Origin: Flavobacterium tructae
GTDB lineage: Bacteria; Bacteroidota; Bacteroidia; Flavobacteriales; Flavobacteriaceae
Direction of reading: 5' to 3'
Assembly (NCBI RefSeq): GCF_002217475.1
Contig: NZ_MUHH01000043.1
Location: 1 to 64,000 of the forward strand
DNA length: 64,000 nucleotides
Shown here in pieces: positions 52,161 to 60,509 of the stretch (the stretch's first letter is position 1; every line of letters starts with the position of its first letter). A model generated the notes under the pieces. The model had not been told where the DNA came from. It ran no database searches and was given only the letters and a program-made list of their open reading frames with translations. Position numbers and translations under genes: made by a program.

Positions 52161-54356
52161 ATGAATTCAAACGAAATTGAAATACACAAGGAATTAAAGA
52201 AGTATTTCGGCTTTAGCCAATTTAAGGGCTTGCAGGAGCAAGTCATTACGAGTATTTTAGAGAAGAAGAATACTTTTGTAATTATGCCAACTGGCGGTGG
52301 AAAGTCTCTTTGTTATCAATTACCCGCTTTAATTCAGGACGGAACGGCTATAGTTGTTTCTCCTTTGATAGCTTTGATGAAAAATCAGGTTGATGCTATT
52401 CGAAGCCTTTCCTCAGAAAACGGAATTGCCCATGTGTTAAATTCCTCTCTCACCAAAACAGAAATTGCCCAGGTTAAAAAAGACATCACTTCAGGTTTGA
52501 CTAAGCTTTTGTATGTAGCGCCTGAATCGTTAACAAAAGAAGAGTATGTGGCTTTTTTACAAAGTGTATCCATTTCCTTTGTAGCGATTGATGAAGCGCA
52601 TTGTATTTCAGAGTGGGGCCATGATTTTAGACCGGAATACCGTAATCTGAAAAATATAATCAAACAATTAGGGAAAGTACCTATTATTGGACTTACCGCC
52701 ACTGCAACCCCAAAAGTTCAGGAGGATATATTGAAAAATCTTGAAATGGCCGATGCGAATACTTTCAAAGCATCGTTCAACAGACCGAACTTGTACTACG
52801 AAGTTCGAACAAAAACAAAAAATATAGAGTCGGATATTATTCGATTTATCAAGCAACATAAAGGCAAATCCGGAATTATTTACTGCCTAAGCCGTAAAAA
52901 AGTAGAGTCTATTGCCGAAGTTTTACAAGTTAACGGGATCAGTGCTGTGCCGTATCATGCAGGTTTAGATGCTAAAACCCGTGCCAAACATCAGGATATG
53001 TTCCTGATGGAAGATGTTGATGTGGTAGTGGCAACTATTGCATTTGGAATGGGAATTGATAAACCGGACGTTCGTTTTGTAATTCATCATGATATTCCAA
53101 AATCATTGGAGAGTTATTATCAGGAAACGGGTCGTGCCGGTCGTGATGGAGGAGAAGGACATTGTCTGGCATACTACTCCTATAAAGATGTAGAGAAGTT
53201 GGAGAAATTCATGTCCGGGAAGCCAGTAGCAGAACAAGAGATTGGATTTGCTCTTTTGCAGGAAGTAGTAGCGTATGCCGAAACTTCAATGTCACGCAGA
53301 AAGTTCCTATTGCATTATTTTGGTGAAGAATTCGACAGCGAGACTGGTGAAGGTGCAGATATGGACGACAACGTTCGTAATCCTAAAACAAGAATTGAAG
53401 CCAAAGATCAGGTGGTTAAATTGTTGGAAATCGTTCGGGATACCAAGCATATTTATAAGTCAAAAGAAATTGTGTTTACCTTAATTGGCCGCGTAAATGC
53501 TGTAATTAAAGCTCACAAAACAGATACCCAGTCGTTTTTTGGATCGGGCTCTGACCACGATGAGAAATATTGGATGGCCTTGCTCCGACAAGTTTTGGTA
53601 GCAGGTTATCTGTCAAAAGATATTGAAACTTATGGTGTGGTGAAAATCACGAAAGAAGGTTTGAACTTCATTAAAAAACCGGTTTCATTTATGATGTCTG
53701 AAGATCATGAGTACAGTGAATCTGAAGATGAAGCAATTGTAACCGCAGGAAAATCGTCAGGAACAGCCGATGAGGTTTTAATGGGCATGCTCCGTGAATT
53801 GCGTAAAAAAGTAGCTAAAAAATTAGGAGTTCCTCCGTTTGTTGTTTTTCAGGATCCTTCACTTGAGGATATGGCTCTGAAATACCCAATTACTTTAACG
53901 GAATTATTTAATATTCATGGTGTAGGTGAGGGGAAAGCTAAAAAATATGGTGGTGATTTCGTTTCTTTAATCAGCAGATATGTTGAGGATAATGATATCA
54001 TTCGTCCGGATGATTTAGTAGTTAAATCTACAGGAGTTAACTCCGCTAATAAATTATATATCATTCAAAACATCGACAGAAAATTGCCGCTAAGCGATAT
54101 CGCTTCTGCAAAAGGACTTTCGATGGACGCTTTGATCAAAGAAATGGAACAAATCGTTTATTCGGGTACCAAACTAAATATCAAATACTGGGTTGATGAC
54201 ATGCTGGATGACGATCAGCAGGAAGAAATTCACGATTATTTCATGGAATCTGAATCTGATAAAATCGAGGATGCTCTTAAAGAATTTGATGGTGACTATG
54301 ATATTGATGAGTTGCGTTTGATGAGAATTAAGTTTATTAGTGAGGTTGCAAACTAG
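52161..54356 (+). CDS. recQ: ATP-dependent DNA helicase RecQ
   Basis: 731 residues. Motif 0 FGFSQFKGLQEQVI at 17-30, Walker A PTGGGKS at 43-49, DEAH at 144-147 with the aromatic-rich loop after it (SEWGHDFRPEY), and motif VI YYQETGRAGRDG. The RecQ C-terminal zinc and winged-helix regions follow, then an HRDC domain around 540-610 and a helical, acidic tail. It unwinds DNA 3' to 5' in recombination and fork repair. Length and order of domains are normal for Bacteroidota RecQ. Two RecQ-unrelated exported proteins follow closely. Confidence 0.95.
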   Translation: MNSNEIEIHKELKKYFGFSQFKGLQEQVITSILEKKNTFVIMPTGGGKSLCYQLPALIQDGTAIVVSPLIALMKNQVDAIRSLSSENGIAHVLNSSLTKTEIAQVKKDITSGLTKLLYVAPESLTKEEYVAFLQSVSISFVAIDEAHCISEWGHDFRPEYRNLKNIIKQLGKVPIIGLTATATPKVQEDILKNLEMADANTFKASFNRPNLYYEVRTKTKNIESDIIRFIKQHKGKSGIIYCLSRKKVESIAEVLQVNGISAVPYHAGLDAKTRAKHQDMFLMEDVDVVVATIAFGMGIDKPDVRFVIHHDIPKSLESYYQETGRAGRDGGEGHCLAYYSYKDVEKLEKFMSGKPVAEQEIGFALLQEVVAYAETSMSRRKFLLHYFGEEFDSETGEGADMDDNVRNPKTRIEAKDQVVKLLEIVRDTKHIYKSKEIVFTLIGRVNAVIKAHKTDTQSFFGSGSDHDEKYWMALLRQVLVAGYLSKDIETYGVVKITKEGLNFIKKPVSFMMSEDHEYSESEDEAIVTAGKSSGTADEVLMGMLRELRKKVAKKLGVPPFVVFQDPSLEDMALKYPITLTELFNIHGVGEGKAKKYGGDFVSLISRYVEDNDIIRPDDLVVKSTGVNSANKLYIIQNIDRKLPLSDIASAKGLSMDALIKEMEQIVYSGTKLNIKYWVDDMLDDDQQEEIHDYFMESESDKIEDALKEFDGDYDIDELRLMRIKFISEVAN

Positions 54357-54365
54357 GTTGTTTTT

Positions 54366-55124
54366 ATGAAGTTTTTAAAAGCTATTTTTATTTTTGTCGT
54401 ATTGATATCTACCAAATCGTTTGCAACTGCTCAGGTTTCAGATTATTTGATTATTGATAAAGATACATTGCGAATTCAGTCAAATCCATTAGAAGAATAT
54501 TTCAAGATACATCCTATTCCTGAAAATTTAATAACTACCATCTCTAGTGCAAATTGGAGAGGTTATATCGCCTATTTTAAGTTTTTGGAAGGAAAACTGG
54601 TTGTTGAAAATATATATAAGGAGGATTACAAGAAGAATAGTAAAGGCGAAAGCGATTTTTTCTTGACTTCTATTTATAAAGCTATTTTTGGTGAAAACAA
54701 AAATTTTGAATGTAACTTTTATTCGGGTCTTCTAATTTGTCCTTCAGGAAAAATGTTGCAGTATGTTCATATGGGATATAGTTCTGTATTTGAAAATTAT
54801 ACTTTGATAGAACTAAAAGATGGAGTAAACGTAAAATCTAAAAAATTAACCGCCGAAGAGTTTATGGATTTTAAAAAGAAATATTTTAAATATTATAAAA
54901 AGACTGACGAATACAAACAAAAAGCAAAAGAATTTAAAGAAATGACGGCTGAAAGTGATAAGGTTTTAAATAAATTGACACTTGAAAACTCAAATAGTAA
55001 TAGTAAAGAAAATAAATATTTAAAGCAAAAAGAAGCTGATTACAAAGCCGATAAGGAAGTGGAATCTTTCATGTTTATTTTTTTAAACGATTATATGAAA
55101 ACAATAGAAATTCCTTTAAACTAA
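54366..55124 (+). CDS. Exported hypothetical protein
   Basis: 252 residues with a signal peptide (about 1-22, ending FATAQ). No recognised domain. The mature part has a mixed beta pattern up to about 150, then a charged Lys/Glu-rich helical region (165-235) that could form a coiled coil. It starts 9 bp after recQ and ends 4 bp before another small exported protein, so the two probably act together, function unknown. Confidence 0.7.
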   Translation: MKFLKAIFIFVVLISTKSFATAQVSDYLIIDKDTLRIQSNPLEEYFKIHPIPENLITTISSANWRGYIAYFKFLEGKLVVENIYKEDYKKNSKGESDFFLTSIYKAIFGENKNFECNFYSGLLICPSGKMLQYVHMGYSSVFENYTLIELKDGVNVKSKKLTAEEFMDFKKKYFKYYKKTDEYKQKAKEFKEMTAESDKVLNKLTLENSNSNSKENKYLKQKEADYKADKEVESFMFIFLNDYMKTIEIPLN

Positions 55125-55128
55125 TTAT

Positions 55129-55548
55129 ATGAAAAAAACATCATTTTTATTTACATCACTTGGTCTTTTATTATTGGCGATGTTAATTTTTAGTTTTTCG
55201 ACAGAAAGTAAAGAACAAGATTCTAGATTAATTGGAGTCTGGAAAGGTTTTGAAGTTGAAAAACAGATTGAAGGAGTAGAAAAGCACTGGATACAACAAA
55301 GATTTGAAAACGGTACCTATGTAATTATGTTTACCACAAAAGAGGATTGTCAAATAGAAACTTTTACTGAAAAAGGGAAATGGTGGACAGAAAAAGGAAA
55401 ATTTTATGAATTGTCTTCGAATGCAAAAAATCCAGAAGTGTATAGTTATGAAATAAAGAATGATGAAGTAGTAGAATTTAAAAGCATAAAACTTTCAGGA
55501 GAGAAAAAGGATACCTATATATTTAGCGATTATAAAATTAATTTCTAA
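55129..55548 (+). CDS. Small exported lipocalin-like hypothetical protein
   Basis: 139 residues; a hydrophobic N-terminal segment (5-24) with no lipobox Cys, so either a signal peptide or an anchor. RLIGVWKGFEVE at about 33-44 resembles the GxW opening of lipocalin-like small proteins, followed by several short beta strands (ENGTYVIMF, EKGKWWTEKGKFYEL). No ligand residues can be named. Placed 4 bp after the previous exported protein. Confidence 0.68.
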   Translation: MKKTSFLFTSLGLLLLAMLIFSFSTESKEQDSRLIGVWKGFEVEKQIEGVEKHWIQQRFENGTYVIMFTTKEDCQIETFTEKGKWWTEKGKFYELSSNAKNPEVYSYEIKNDEVVEFKSIKLSGEKKDTYIFSDYKINF

Positions 55549-55575
55549 TTGCTGCAAAATAAAAAAAACTCAAGA

Positions 55576-55624
55576 TATAAATTCCAAATTCCAAGCTGGT
55601 TAAGCAATTGGAATTTGGAATTTA
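55576..55624. terminator. Bidirectional hairpin, perfect 18-bp stem
   Basis: The arms at 55576-55593 and 55607-55624 are perfectly complementary over 18 bp, with a 13-nt loop. The stem is made of the heptamer TTCCAAA repeated. A T-rich stretch follows on the + strand and an A-rich stretch precedes it, as for a terminator that works both ways between the convergent genes at 55548 and 55659. Confidence 0.75.
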
Positions 55625-55658
55625 TTTTTATTGGAATTTCATCCCAAAAATTAGAATT

Positions 55659-55898
55659 TTATCCTTCAAATACTTCCCCCCGATGCGGCTTCAAAGCATC
55701 TCTTACGGGAATCATATTTTCATCGGTAACGACCATAAAAGCAATGGCATGCATGTCGTTTATGATTTTAAATCCTGTAATGTTTAACGGAAGTTTTTCG
55801 ATTATGATATATTCTTTTAAGTGAATTTCATGATGCTCAGCTGTTTTAGCAGAAGCTGGCCCACGGAAATCCCAAATTAGTTTTATTTTTCTGGACAT
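55659..55898 (-). CDS. Small conserved hypothetical protein
   Basis: 79 residues, cytoplasmic. IKLIWDFRGPASAKTAEHHEIHLKEY at the N-terminus and MHAIAFMVVTDENMIPVRDALKPHRGEVFE at the C-terminus have the look of a small conserved flavobacterial protein family, His-rich in the first third (HH at 22-23, H26). No function known to me. The + strand frame over the same bases begins with TTG at the preceding stop and runs through a hairpin, so the minus strand reading is chosen. Confidence 0.7.
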   Translation of the reverse strand: MSRKIKLIWDFRGPASAKTAEHHEIHLKEYIIIEKLPLNITGFKIINDMHAIAFMVVTDENMIPVRDALKPHRGEVFEG

Positions 55899-55978
55899 TA
55901 TTTATAGGTGCAAAGTTTCAAAGAGGCAAAGGTACAAAGGTTAGTTTGAAGTTTCACTTTGAAATTGTCTTATTGTCC

Positions 55979-56090
55979 GTTCGGGCGAAGTCGGGAACCC
56001 TTGTTAATTCGAGCGGAGTTAAGAACCTTTGTCCGTTCGAGCAGAGACGAGACCCTATGTCAGTTCGAGCGGAGACGAGAACCTTTGCTA
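55979..56090. repeat. Tandem repeat, four imperfect copies of a 28-bp unit
   Basis: Copies lie at 55979-56006, 56007-56034, 56035-56062 and 56063-56090 with no spacers. The consensus unit begins GTTCGAGCGGAGACGAGAAC and ends CCTTTGTCC or a variant. Copies 3 and 4 are nearest to each other, copy 1 most divergent. The tract is richer in GC than its surroundings. There are no spacers, so it is not a CRISPR array. It resembles degenerate intergenic repeats of flavobacterial genomes. Confidence 0.8.
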
Positions 56091-56150
56091 TATTTTGACC
56101 TCACTCAATGCGACTGGACGTTGTCATCCTAATTCAGATAAAATTTTCAA

Positions 56151-56183
56151 TTGATGTATTTTCATTTCAAAATAGTATTTTTG
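56151..56183 (+). promoter_or_regulatory. Promoter for the FAD protein: TTG, 22-bp spacer, TATTTTTG
   Basis: TATTTTTG at 56176-56183 is an exact TAnnTTTG match, with TTG at 56151-56153 as a possible -33 element at a slightly long spacing of 22 bp. Transcription from here gives a leader of about 40 nt before the ATG. Confidence 0.5.
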
Positions 56184-56231
56184 CATGTTCTTTTCATAGA
56201 AAGAAAAGCTAATTTGAATAAATAAAATACA

Positions 56232-57791
56232 ATGCCAAGAGAACTTTTACTTCAGGTAACACCGGAAATAGCAGCAAACGAATTGTTGCTGAAAGACCAT
56301 TTGTCTAAACAAATAAAAGTTTCTCCCAAAGAAATTCAACACGTTTCGATCTTGAAACGATCAATTGATGCGCGTCAAAAAGCGATCAAAATCAATTTAA
56401 AAGTTATTATCTATCTGCAAGGTGAACCTTTTCAGGAAACTAAAATAGAATTGCCTGTATATAAGGACGTTTCGTCGGCACAAGAAGTAATTGTAGTTGG
56501 AGCAGGTCCGGCAGGGCTTTTTGCGGCGCTTCAATTAATAGAGTTAGGTTTAAAACCAATTGTACTGGAGCGCGGAAAGGATGTGCGCGGACGTCGTCGT
56601 GATTTAAAAGCAATAAATCGTGAACATATCGTTAACGAAGATTCTAATTATTGTTTTGGTGAAGGTGGAGCAGGAACCTATTCAGATGGAAAATTATACA
56701 CACGTTCTAAAAAACGTGGAGATGTAACCCGAATCTTAGAATTGCTTGTTGCTTTTGGAGCTTCTGAAGACATTCTCATAGAAGCACATCCTCACATTGG
56801 GACCAATAAGTTGCCAAAAATTATTGAAGATATTCGAAATAAAATCATAGAGTTTGGTGGTCAGGTTTTGTTTGATACACGCGTTACTGATATTCTGGTA
56901 AAGAATAATGAAGTTGAAGGTGTCGTTATTCAAAACGGCGACAAGATTCTGGCAAATAAATTAATCCTGGCAACAGGACATTCAGCACGAGATATTTTTG
57001 AGTTATTAGACAAAAAGAAAATTTTTATAGAAGCAAAACCTTTTGCTTTAGGAGTTCGTGCAGAACATTCTCAGCAATTAATTGATAGTATTCAGTATAG
57101 TTGTGATTATCGCGGGGAGCATCTGCCTCCTGCGCCATATTCTATTGTAAAACAGGTCAACGGTCGCGGAATGTATTCGTTTTGTATGTGTCCGGGTGGT
57201 GTAATTGCACCTTGTGCAACGAGTCCGGGTGAGGTGGTTACGAATGGTTGGTCGCCTTCGAAACGAGATCAGGTTACGGCAAATTCAGGAATTGTAATCG
57301 AATTAAAGTTGGAAGATTTTAAGCCTTTTGCAAAGTTTGGAGCTTTAGCCGGAATGGAATTTCAAAAAAGTATCGAACAAAAAGCATGGCATTTGGCAGG
57401 GCAGACTCAAAAGGTTCCTGCTCAGCGAATGATCGACTTTACACAGAATAAAGTTTCAGCTGATATTCCGAAAACGTCTTATGTTCCTGGAACAACTTCG
57501 GTTGAAATGGGGCAGGTTTTTCCGGGATTTTTATCACAAATTCTACGCGAAGGGTTTAAAGAATTTGGAAAATCAATGCGCGGTTATTTAACCAATGAAG
57601 CAATTTTGCATGCTCCTGAAAGCCGTACATCATCACCAGTTCGAATTCCGAGAGACCCTATGACTTATGAACATTTACAAATTAAAGGATTGTATCCGTG
57701 TGGAGAAGGTGCCGGATATGCCGGAGGTATTATTTCTGCAGCCATTGATGGAGAAAAATGTGCTTTAATGATTGCTGAGACATTGAAATAG
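56232..57791 (+). CDS. FAD-dependent oxidoreductase (COG2509 family)
   Basis: 519 residues. An N-terminal region of about 80 residues (with KRSIDARQK) precedes the FAD-binding motif VVGAGPAGLFAAL (88-100). CFGEGGAGTYSDGKLYTR, ILATGHSARD and a Cys-rich MYSFCMCPGG segment are typical of this uncharacterised dehydrogenase family, as is CGEGAGYAGGI at the end. The electron donor and substrate are not known. It has its own promoter and no clear operon partner. Confidence 0.88.
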   Translation: MPRELLLQVTPEIAANELLLKDHLSKQIKVSPKEIQHVSILKRSIDARQKAIKINLKVIIYLQGEPFQETKIELPVYKDVSSAQEVIVVGAGPAGLFAALQLIELGLKPIVLERGKDVRGRRRDLKAINREHIVNEDSNYCFGEGGAGTYSDGKLYTRSKKRGDVTRILELLVAFGASEDILIEAHPHIGTNKLPKIIEDIRNKIIEFGGQVLFDTRVTDILVKNNEVEGVVIQNGDKILANKLILATGHSARDIFELLDKKKIFIEAKPFALGVRAEHSQQLIDSIQYSCDYRGEHLPPAPYSIVKQVNGRGMYSFCMCPGGVIAPCATSPGEVVTNGWSPSKRDQVTANSGIVIELKLEDFKPFAKFGALAGMEFQKSIEQKAWHLAGQTQKVPAQRMIDFTQNKVSADIPKTSYVPGTTSVEMGQVFPGFLSQILREGFKEFGKSMRGYLTNEAILHAPESRTSSPVRIPRDPMTYEHLQIKGLYPCGEGAGYAGGIISAAIDGEKCALMIAETLK

Positions 57792-57814
57792 AGTGTTTTT
57801 TATAGTAAAAGTAG

Positions 57815-57822
57815 TATGTTTG
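57815..57822 (+). promoter_or_regulatory. Bacteroidota-type -7 element (TATGTTTG)
   Basis: TATGTTTG is an exact TAnnTTTG match in the 67-bp gap before the gene at 57859, with an expected leader of about 30 nt. No clear -33 TTTG box. Confidence 0.45.
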
Positions 57823-57858
57823 TAAAGCGTATTCTTAACGTTATATTCTAGTATTTTT

Positions 57859-58941
57859 ATGAAAAACTTCTTTGCTAATTTCTTTGGAAGAAATAATAAT
57901 CCGGAATCAATCGTTTCTTTTGATGTTCTGGATTCTATCTATACTTATCTGCAAAATGAGTCAAGTCGAGTGGATTTTAAAATGAAAGGAATTCGCGACA
58001 CGGTTTCTGCTACTTTGTATTCTTTTCCGGATTCATTTGATCATGAAGAAGGGAGGGCTGAAATAAAAAAGAGCGGATTTAAAAATTCGTATGAAGTTTT
58101 AAATGAATTATACAAAAAGGTAAATATTGCACCGCTTTCTGATGATGAAATGCTGGAGGAACCTGTTTGTAATTATCTTCATATTGAGTTTTATTCGGAG
58201 CCTTCATTAGAGATGAAAAAAAATTTGAAGCACGTTTTGCAAAACTTTATTATCTTCTTTTGTTGTACAAATAGTATGGAGACGAATGATTTTAAGCTAC
58301 TGTATTCAAACAGTTATTTTTATGACTATACCAAAGGATTTTTGGAAGCCGAACCAATTGATATCGAAGCGCCAAAGAATAAACTTCAGGAAATTGGTTT
58401 TAATGATTTCAAAACAGTACTTCAGGGAATTTGCGAGTACATGGGCATTGAGTTGACGCCAACAGTTATTCGTCCTTCTGCCGAAAGTTTAATGCCGGAT
58501 GAGGTTTCAGTCGGGCATTTTAGAGAGTTTTTGCAATTGCTTTCCCGAGGAGATATTGAAGTGGGTCTACTGGAAGATCAATCACAAGTGCTTTTTGATA
58601 ATTTTGGATTAGAGGAAGGGGATGAAGAATATGATTACGAATTTGACTTTTTTGAAGGAATAAATTCCTGGCACAGCGACTGGAAATTTGATCCGGAAGA
58701 TGCTGAATATTTCATCTCAGAAATGATTGGTGAAACCTTTACTTTTGAATATCCTGAAGAAACATACAGTCATGATTTGTTTCCGTATATTCAAAAAGAA
58801 TTGGCGAAGCAGGATTTAGAATTAATGAGTTACGATACGCAAGGTGATAGTTATTTGTTTTTTGTGGCCAATAAAAATGATGTAACCAGAATACTAGAAT
58901 TGTCCGAAATAACCGAAATGGGAATTGACAAACTGATTTAA
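57859..58941 (+). CDS. Acidic hypothetical protein, function unknown
   Basis: 360 residues, no signal peptide or membrane span, strongly acidic in the middle (EEGDEEYDYEFDFFEG near 250). A basic start (MKNFFANFFGRNNN) precedes two regions rich in predicted alternating helices and strands. No catalytic motif is seen. The last 90 residues, with FDPEDAEYFISEM and SYLFFVANKND, may form a small separate alpha-beta domain. Not recognised as any known family. It lies alone between a -7 element and a hairpin. Confidence 0.75.
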   Translation: MKNFFANFFGRNNNPESIVSFDVLDSIYTYLQNESSRVDFKMKGIRDTVSATLYSFPDSFDHEEGRAEIKKSGFKNSYEVLNELYKKVNIAPLSDDEMLEEPVCNYLHIEFYSEPSLEMKKNLKHVLQNFIIFFCCTNSMETNDFKLLYSNSYFYDYTKGFLEAEPIDIEAPKNKLQEIGFNDFKTVLQGICEYMGIELTPTVIRPSAESLMPDEVSVGHFREFLQLLSRGDIEVGLLEDQSQVLFDNFGLEEGDEEYDYEFDFFEGINSWHSDWKFDPEDAEYFISEMIGETFTFEYPEETYSHDLFPYIQKELAKQDLELMSYDTQGDSYLFFVANKNDVTRILELSEITEMGIDKLI

Positions 58942-58978
58942 GCTGAATCGTTTGGATTTTAAATTGAAAAAAAATCGT

Positions 58979-59020
58979 CACGAATTCACGATTGTTTAAA
59001 ATAAAATTCGTGAATTCGTG
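58979..59020. terminator. Bidirectional hairpin, perfect 13-bp stem
   Basis: CACGAATTCACGA (58979-58991) and TCGTGAATTCGTG (59008-59020) are perfectly complementary, with a 16-nt AT-rich loop. An A run lies on the left and GTAAAAAAATC on the right. It separates the convergent genes ending at 58941 and 59030. Confidence 0.65.
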
Positions 59021-59029
59021 GTAAAAAAA

Positions 59030-59989
59030 TCAAGGAATCAGAATAATTTTTCCAGTGCTTTTTCGGCTTTCCAGATAGTCATGAGCCAATTTCCCTTCGG
59101 ATAATTTAAAAGAAGTTGGTTCTGAAAGTTTGATTTTTCCGTCAGAAATCCATTGGAACAATTGCGTTGCTCGTTTGATTCTCTCTTCTTTAGAATTCAG
59201 GTAGCTCCATAAATCCCCTCCGGTTAGGGTTTTAGAACCGTCCATTAACATTCTCGGATCTACAAATGCAGGATCACCGCCCGCCATTCCGAAGAAGACA
59301 ACTTGCCCGCATTCTTTTGTGACTTCAAAACTCTCAGTTAAGGTGCTTCCAATACTGTCGTAAACAACATCGACGCCTTTTGGTGTCATTTCGAAGACTT
59401 GTGATTTCCAGTCTTCGTTATAAAGAAAAACATGATCGGCACCTTGCTCAAAGGCTACTTTTGCTTTTTCTGAAGATGAGGTTAAGCCAATTACTTTTGC
59501 GCCTAAAAGCTTGCTGATTTGTGTTAAAATTTGTCCAACTCCACCGGCTACTGCGTGAATCAATACCGTTTCATCTTTTTCAGTTTTATGGCTGTCGGTT
59601 GCTAAATAATGAGCCGTTAAACCTTGGAGTAAAACAGCTGCTGCGGTTTCAAATGAAATCGTATCGGGTAAAGGTAAAACGTGGTTGATGTTTACCGCGA
59701 CTAATTCGGCATTTGCAAAAGGAACATCGGCGAAAGCCACGCGATCGCCAACTTTGTATTCAGGATGATTGTTGGGGTCTGTTACAATTCCGGCACCTTC
59801 ATAACCGGCAATAAAAGGAGGAGTTCCTTTTAAATGGTAGTTTCCTTTTCGTCTGTAAACATCGGCAAAATTTAATCCGATGGCTCTCATTTCAACAAGA
59901 ATTTCATCATCTTTTAAGGATGGATTGGGAATTTCAATGTATTCCAAAACATCAGAATTTCCAAAAGAAGAAAAGGTAAGTGCTTTCAT
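59030..59989 (-). CDS. qor: NADPH:quinone oxidoreductase, zinc-less MDR family
   Basis: 319 residues. MKALTFSSFGNSDVLEY is the quinone oxidoreductase start, GLNFADVYRRKGNY the substrate loop, and VLIHAVAGGVGQILTQ the nucleotide-binding turn (about 143-158). The zinc-binding Cys/His set of alcohol dehydrogenases is absent, as expected for QOR. It probably reduces quinones or enals with NADPH. Monocistronic between the hairpin and a short gap before the cupin gene. Confidence 0.9.
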   Translation of the reverse strand: MKALTFSSFGNSDVLEYIEIPNPSLKDDEILVEMRAIGLNFADVYRRKGNYHLKGTPPFIAGYEGAGIVTDPNNHPEYKVGDRVAFADVPFANAELVAVNINHVLPLPDTISFETAAAVLLQGLTAHYLATDSHKTEKDETVLIHAVAGGVGQILTQISKLLGAKVIGLTSSSEKAKVAFEQGADHVFLYNEDWKSQVFEMTPKGVDVVYDSIGSTLTESFEVTKECGQVVFFGMAGGDPAFVDPRMLMDGSKTLTGGDLWSYLNSKEERIKRATQLFQWISDGKIKLSEPTSFKLSEGKLAHDYLESRKSTGKIILIP

Positions 59990-60131
59990 TTTTAGTTTTT
60001 TTAAGGATACAAAGTACGGAAAATATATTGGCTCCCTTTTAAAGATAATCTTAAAAATAAAAAAAGTAACAACTTGAATTCAGGTTGTTACTTTGAGTTA
60101 AATTAAAAAAGGTTGAGATATCTGTAATGGT

Positions 60132-60509
60132 CTATTTTTTAGTTTTTATTTCTGTTACAATCAAATTCACAGTTGTATCTCCTAAATTTTTTGCCATATG
60201 AGTAACTGCAGGTATGTACATGGCATCTCCAGCTTTAATATCCATAATGATGGGAGCTTTGCCTTTATCTGTTATTTCAATTTTTCCATCAGTCAGTGCA
60301 TAGATGGTGTGGTCAGGATGATGATGCCATGGAATTGTTTCTCCTGGAGTAATCTCAACTTGCATTATTCTCACTCTCTCATTTTCAAGAAGTACTTTTT
60401 TATATGCGTTAGGCGCTGCTTTTAAAGGGTCTTGCGCATAGATATTCACACTTAATGTTAAAAGCAATAGTATGAATAGAGACACTAAATTCTTTTTAAT
60501 TGTTTTCAT
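60132..60509 (-). CDS. Exported single-domain cupin
   Basis: 125 residues with a signal peptide (about 1-25, NIYAQ). The cupin metal site is clear: PWHHHPDHTIYAL with H62, H64 and the following acidic and His residues, and a later IPAVTHMAKN His. ENERVRIMQVEI starts the barrel. Small exported cupins of this type occur widely in Bacteroidota, but the substrate is unknown; dioxygenase, isomerase or binding roles are all possible. It stands 142 bp upstream of the oxidoreductase gene on the same strand. Confidence 0.82.
   Translation of the reverse strand: MKTIKKNLVSLFILLLLTLSVNIYAQDPLKAAPNAYKKVLLENERVRIMQVEITPGETIPWHHHPDHTIYALTDGKIEITDKGKAPIIMDIKAGDAMYIPAVTHMAKNLGDTTVNLIVTEIKTKK

Larger units (their letters stand above)
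55899..56231. other. 333-bp intergenic region with two repeat tracts and a promoter
   Basis: No gene is seen. It holds an 8-nt period tract with four CAAAGNNN units (about 55910-55942), a four-copy 28-bp tandem repeat (55979-56090), and near its end a -7 element before the FAD protein gene. Confidence 0.75.

Noticed and set aside
55549..55824. A 91-codon + strand frame opposite the small conserved gene at 55659-55898
   Set aside because: It starts with TTG at the previous stop, runs through the perfect hairpin, and is the shadow of a better minus-strand protein.
55979..56090. Possible CRISPR array
   Set aside because: The four 28-bp units are contiguous with no unique spacers, and no cas gene is near.
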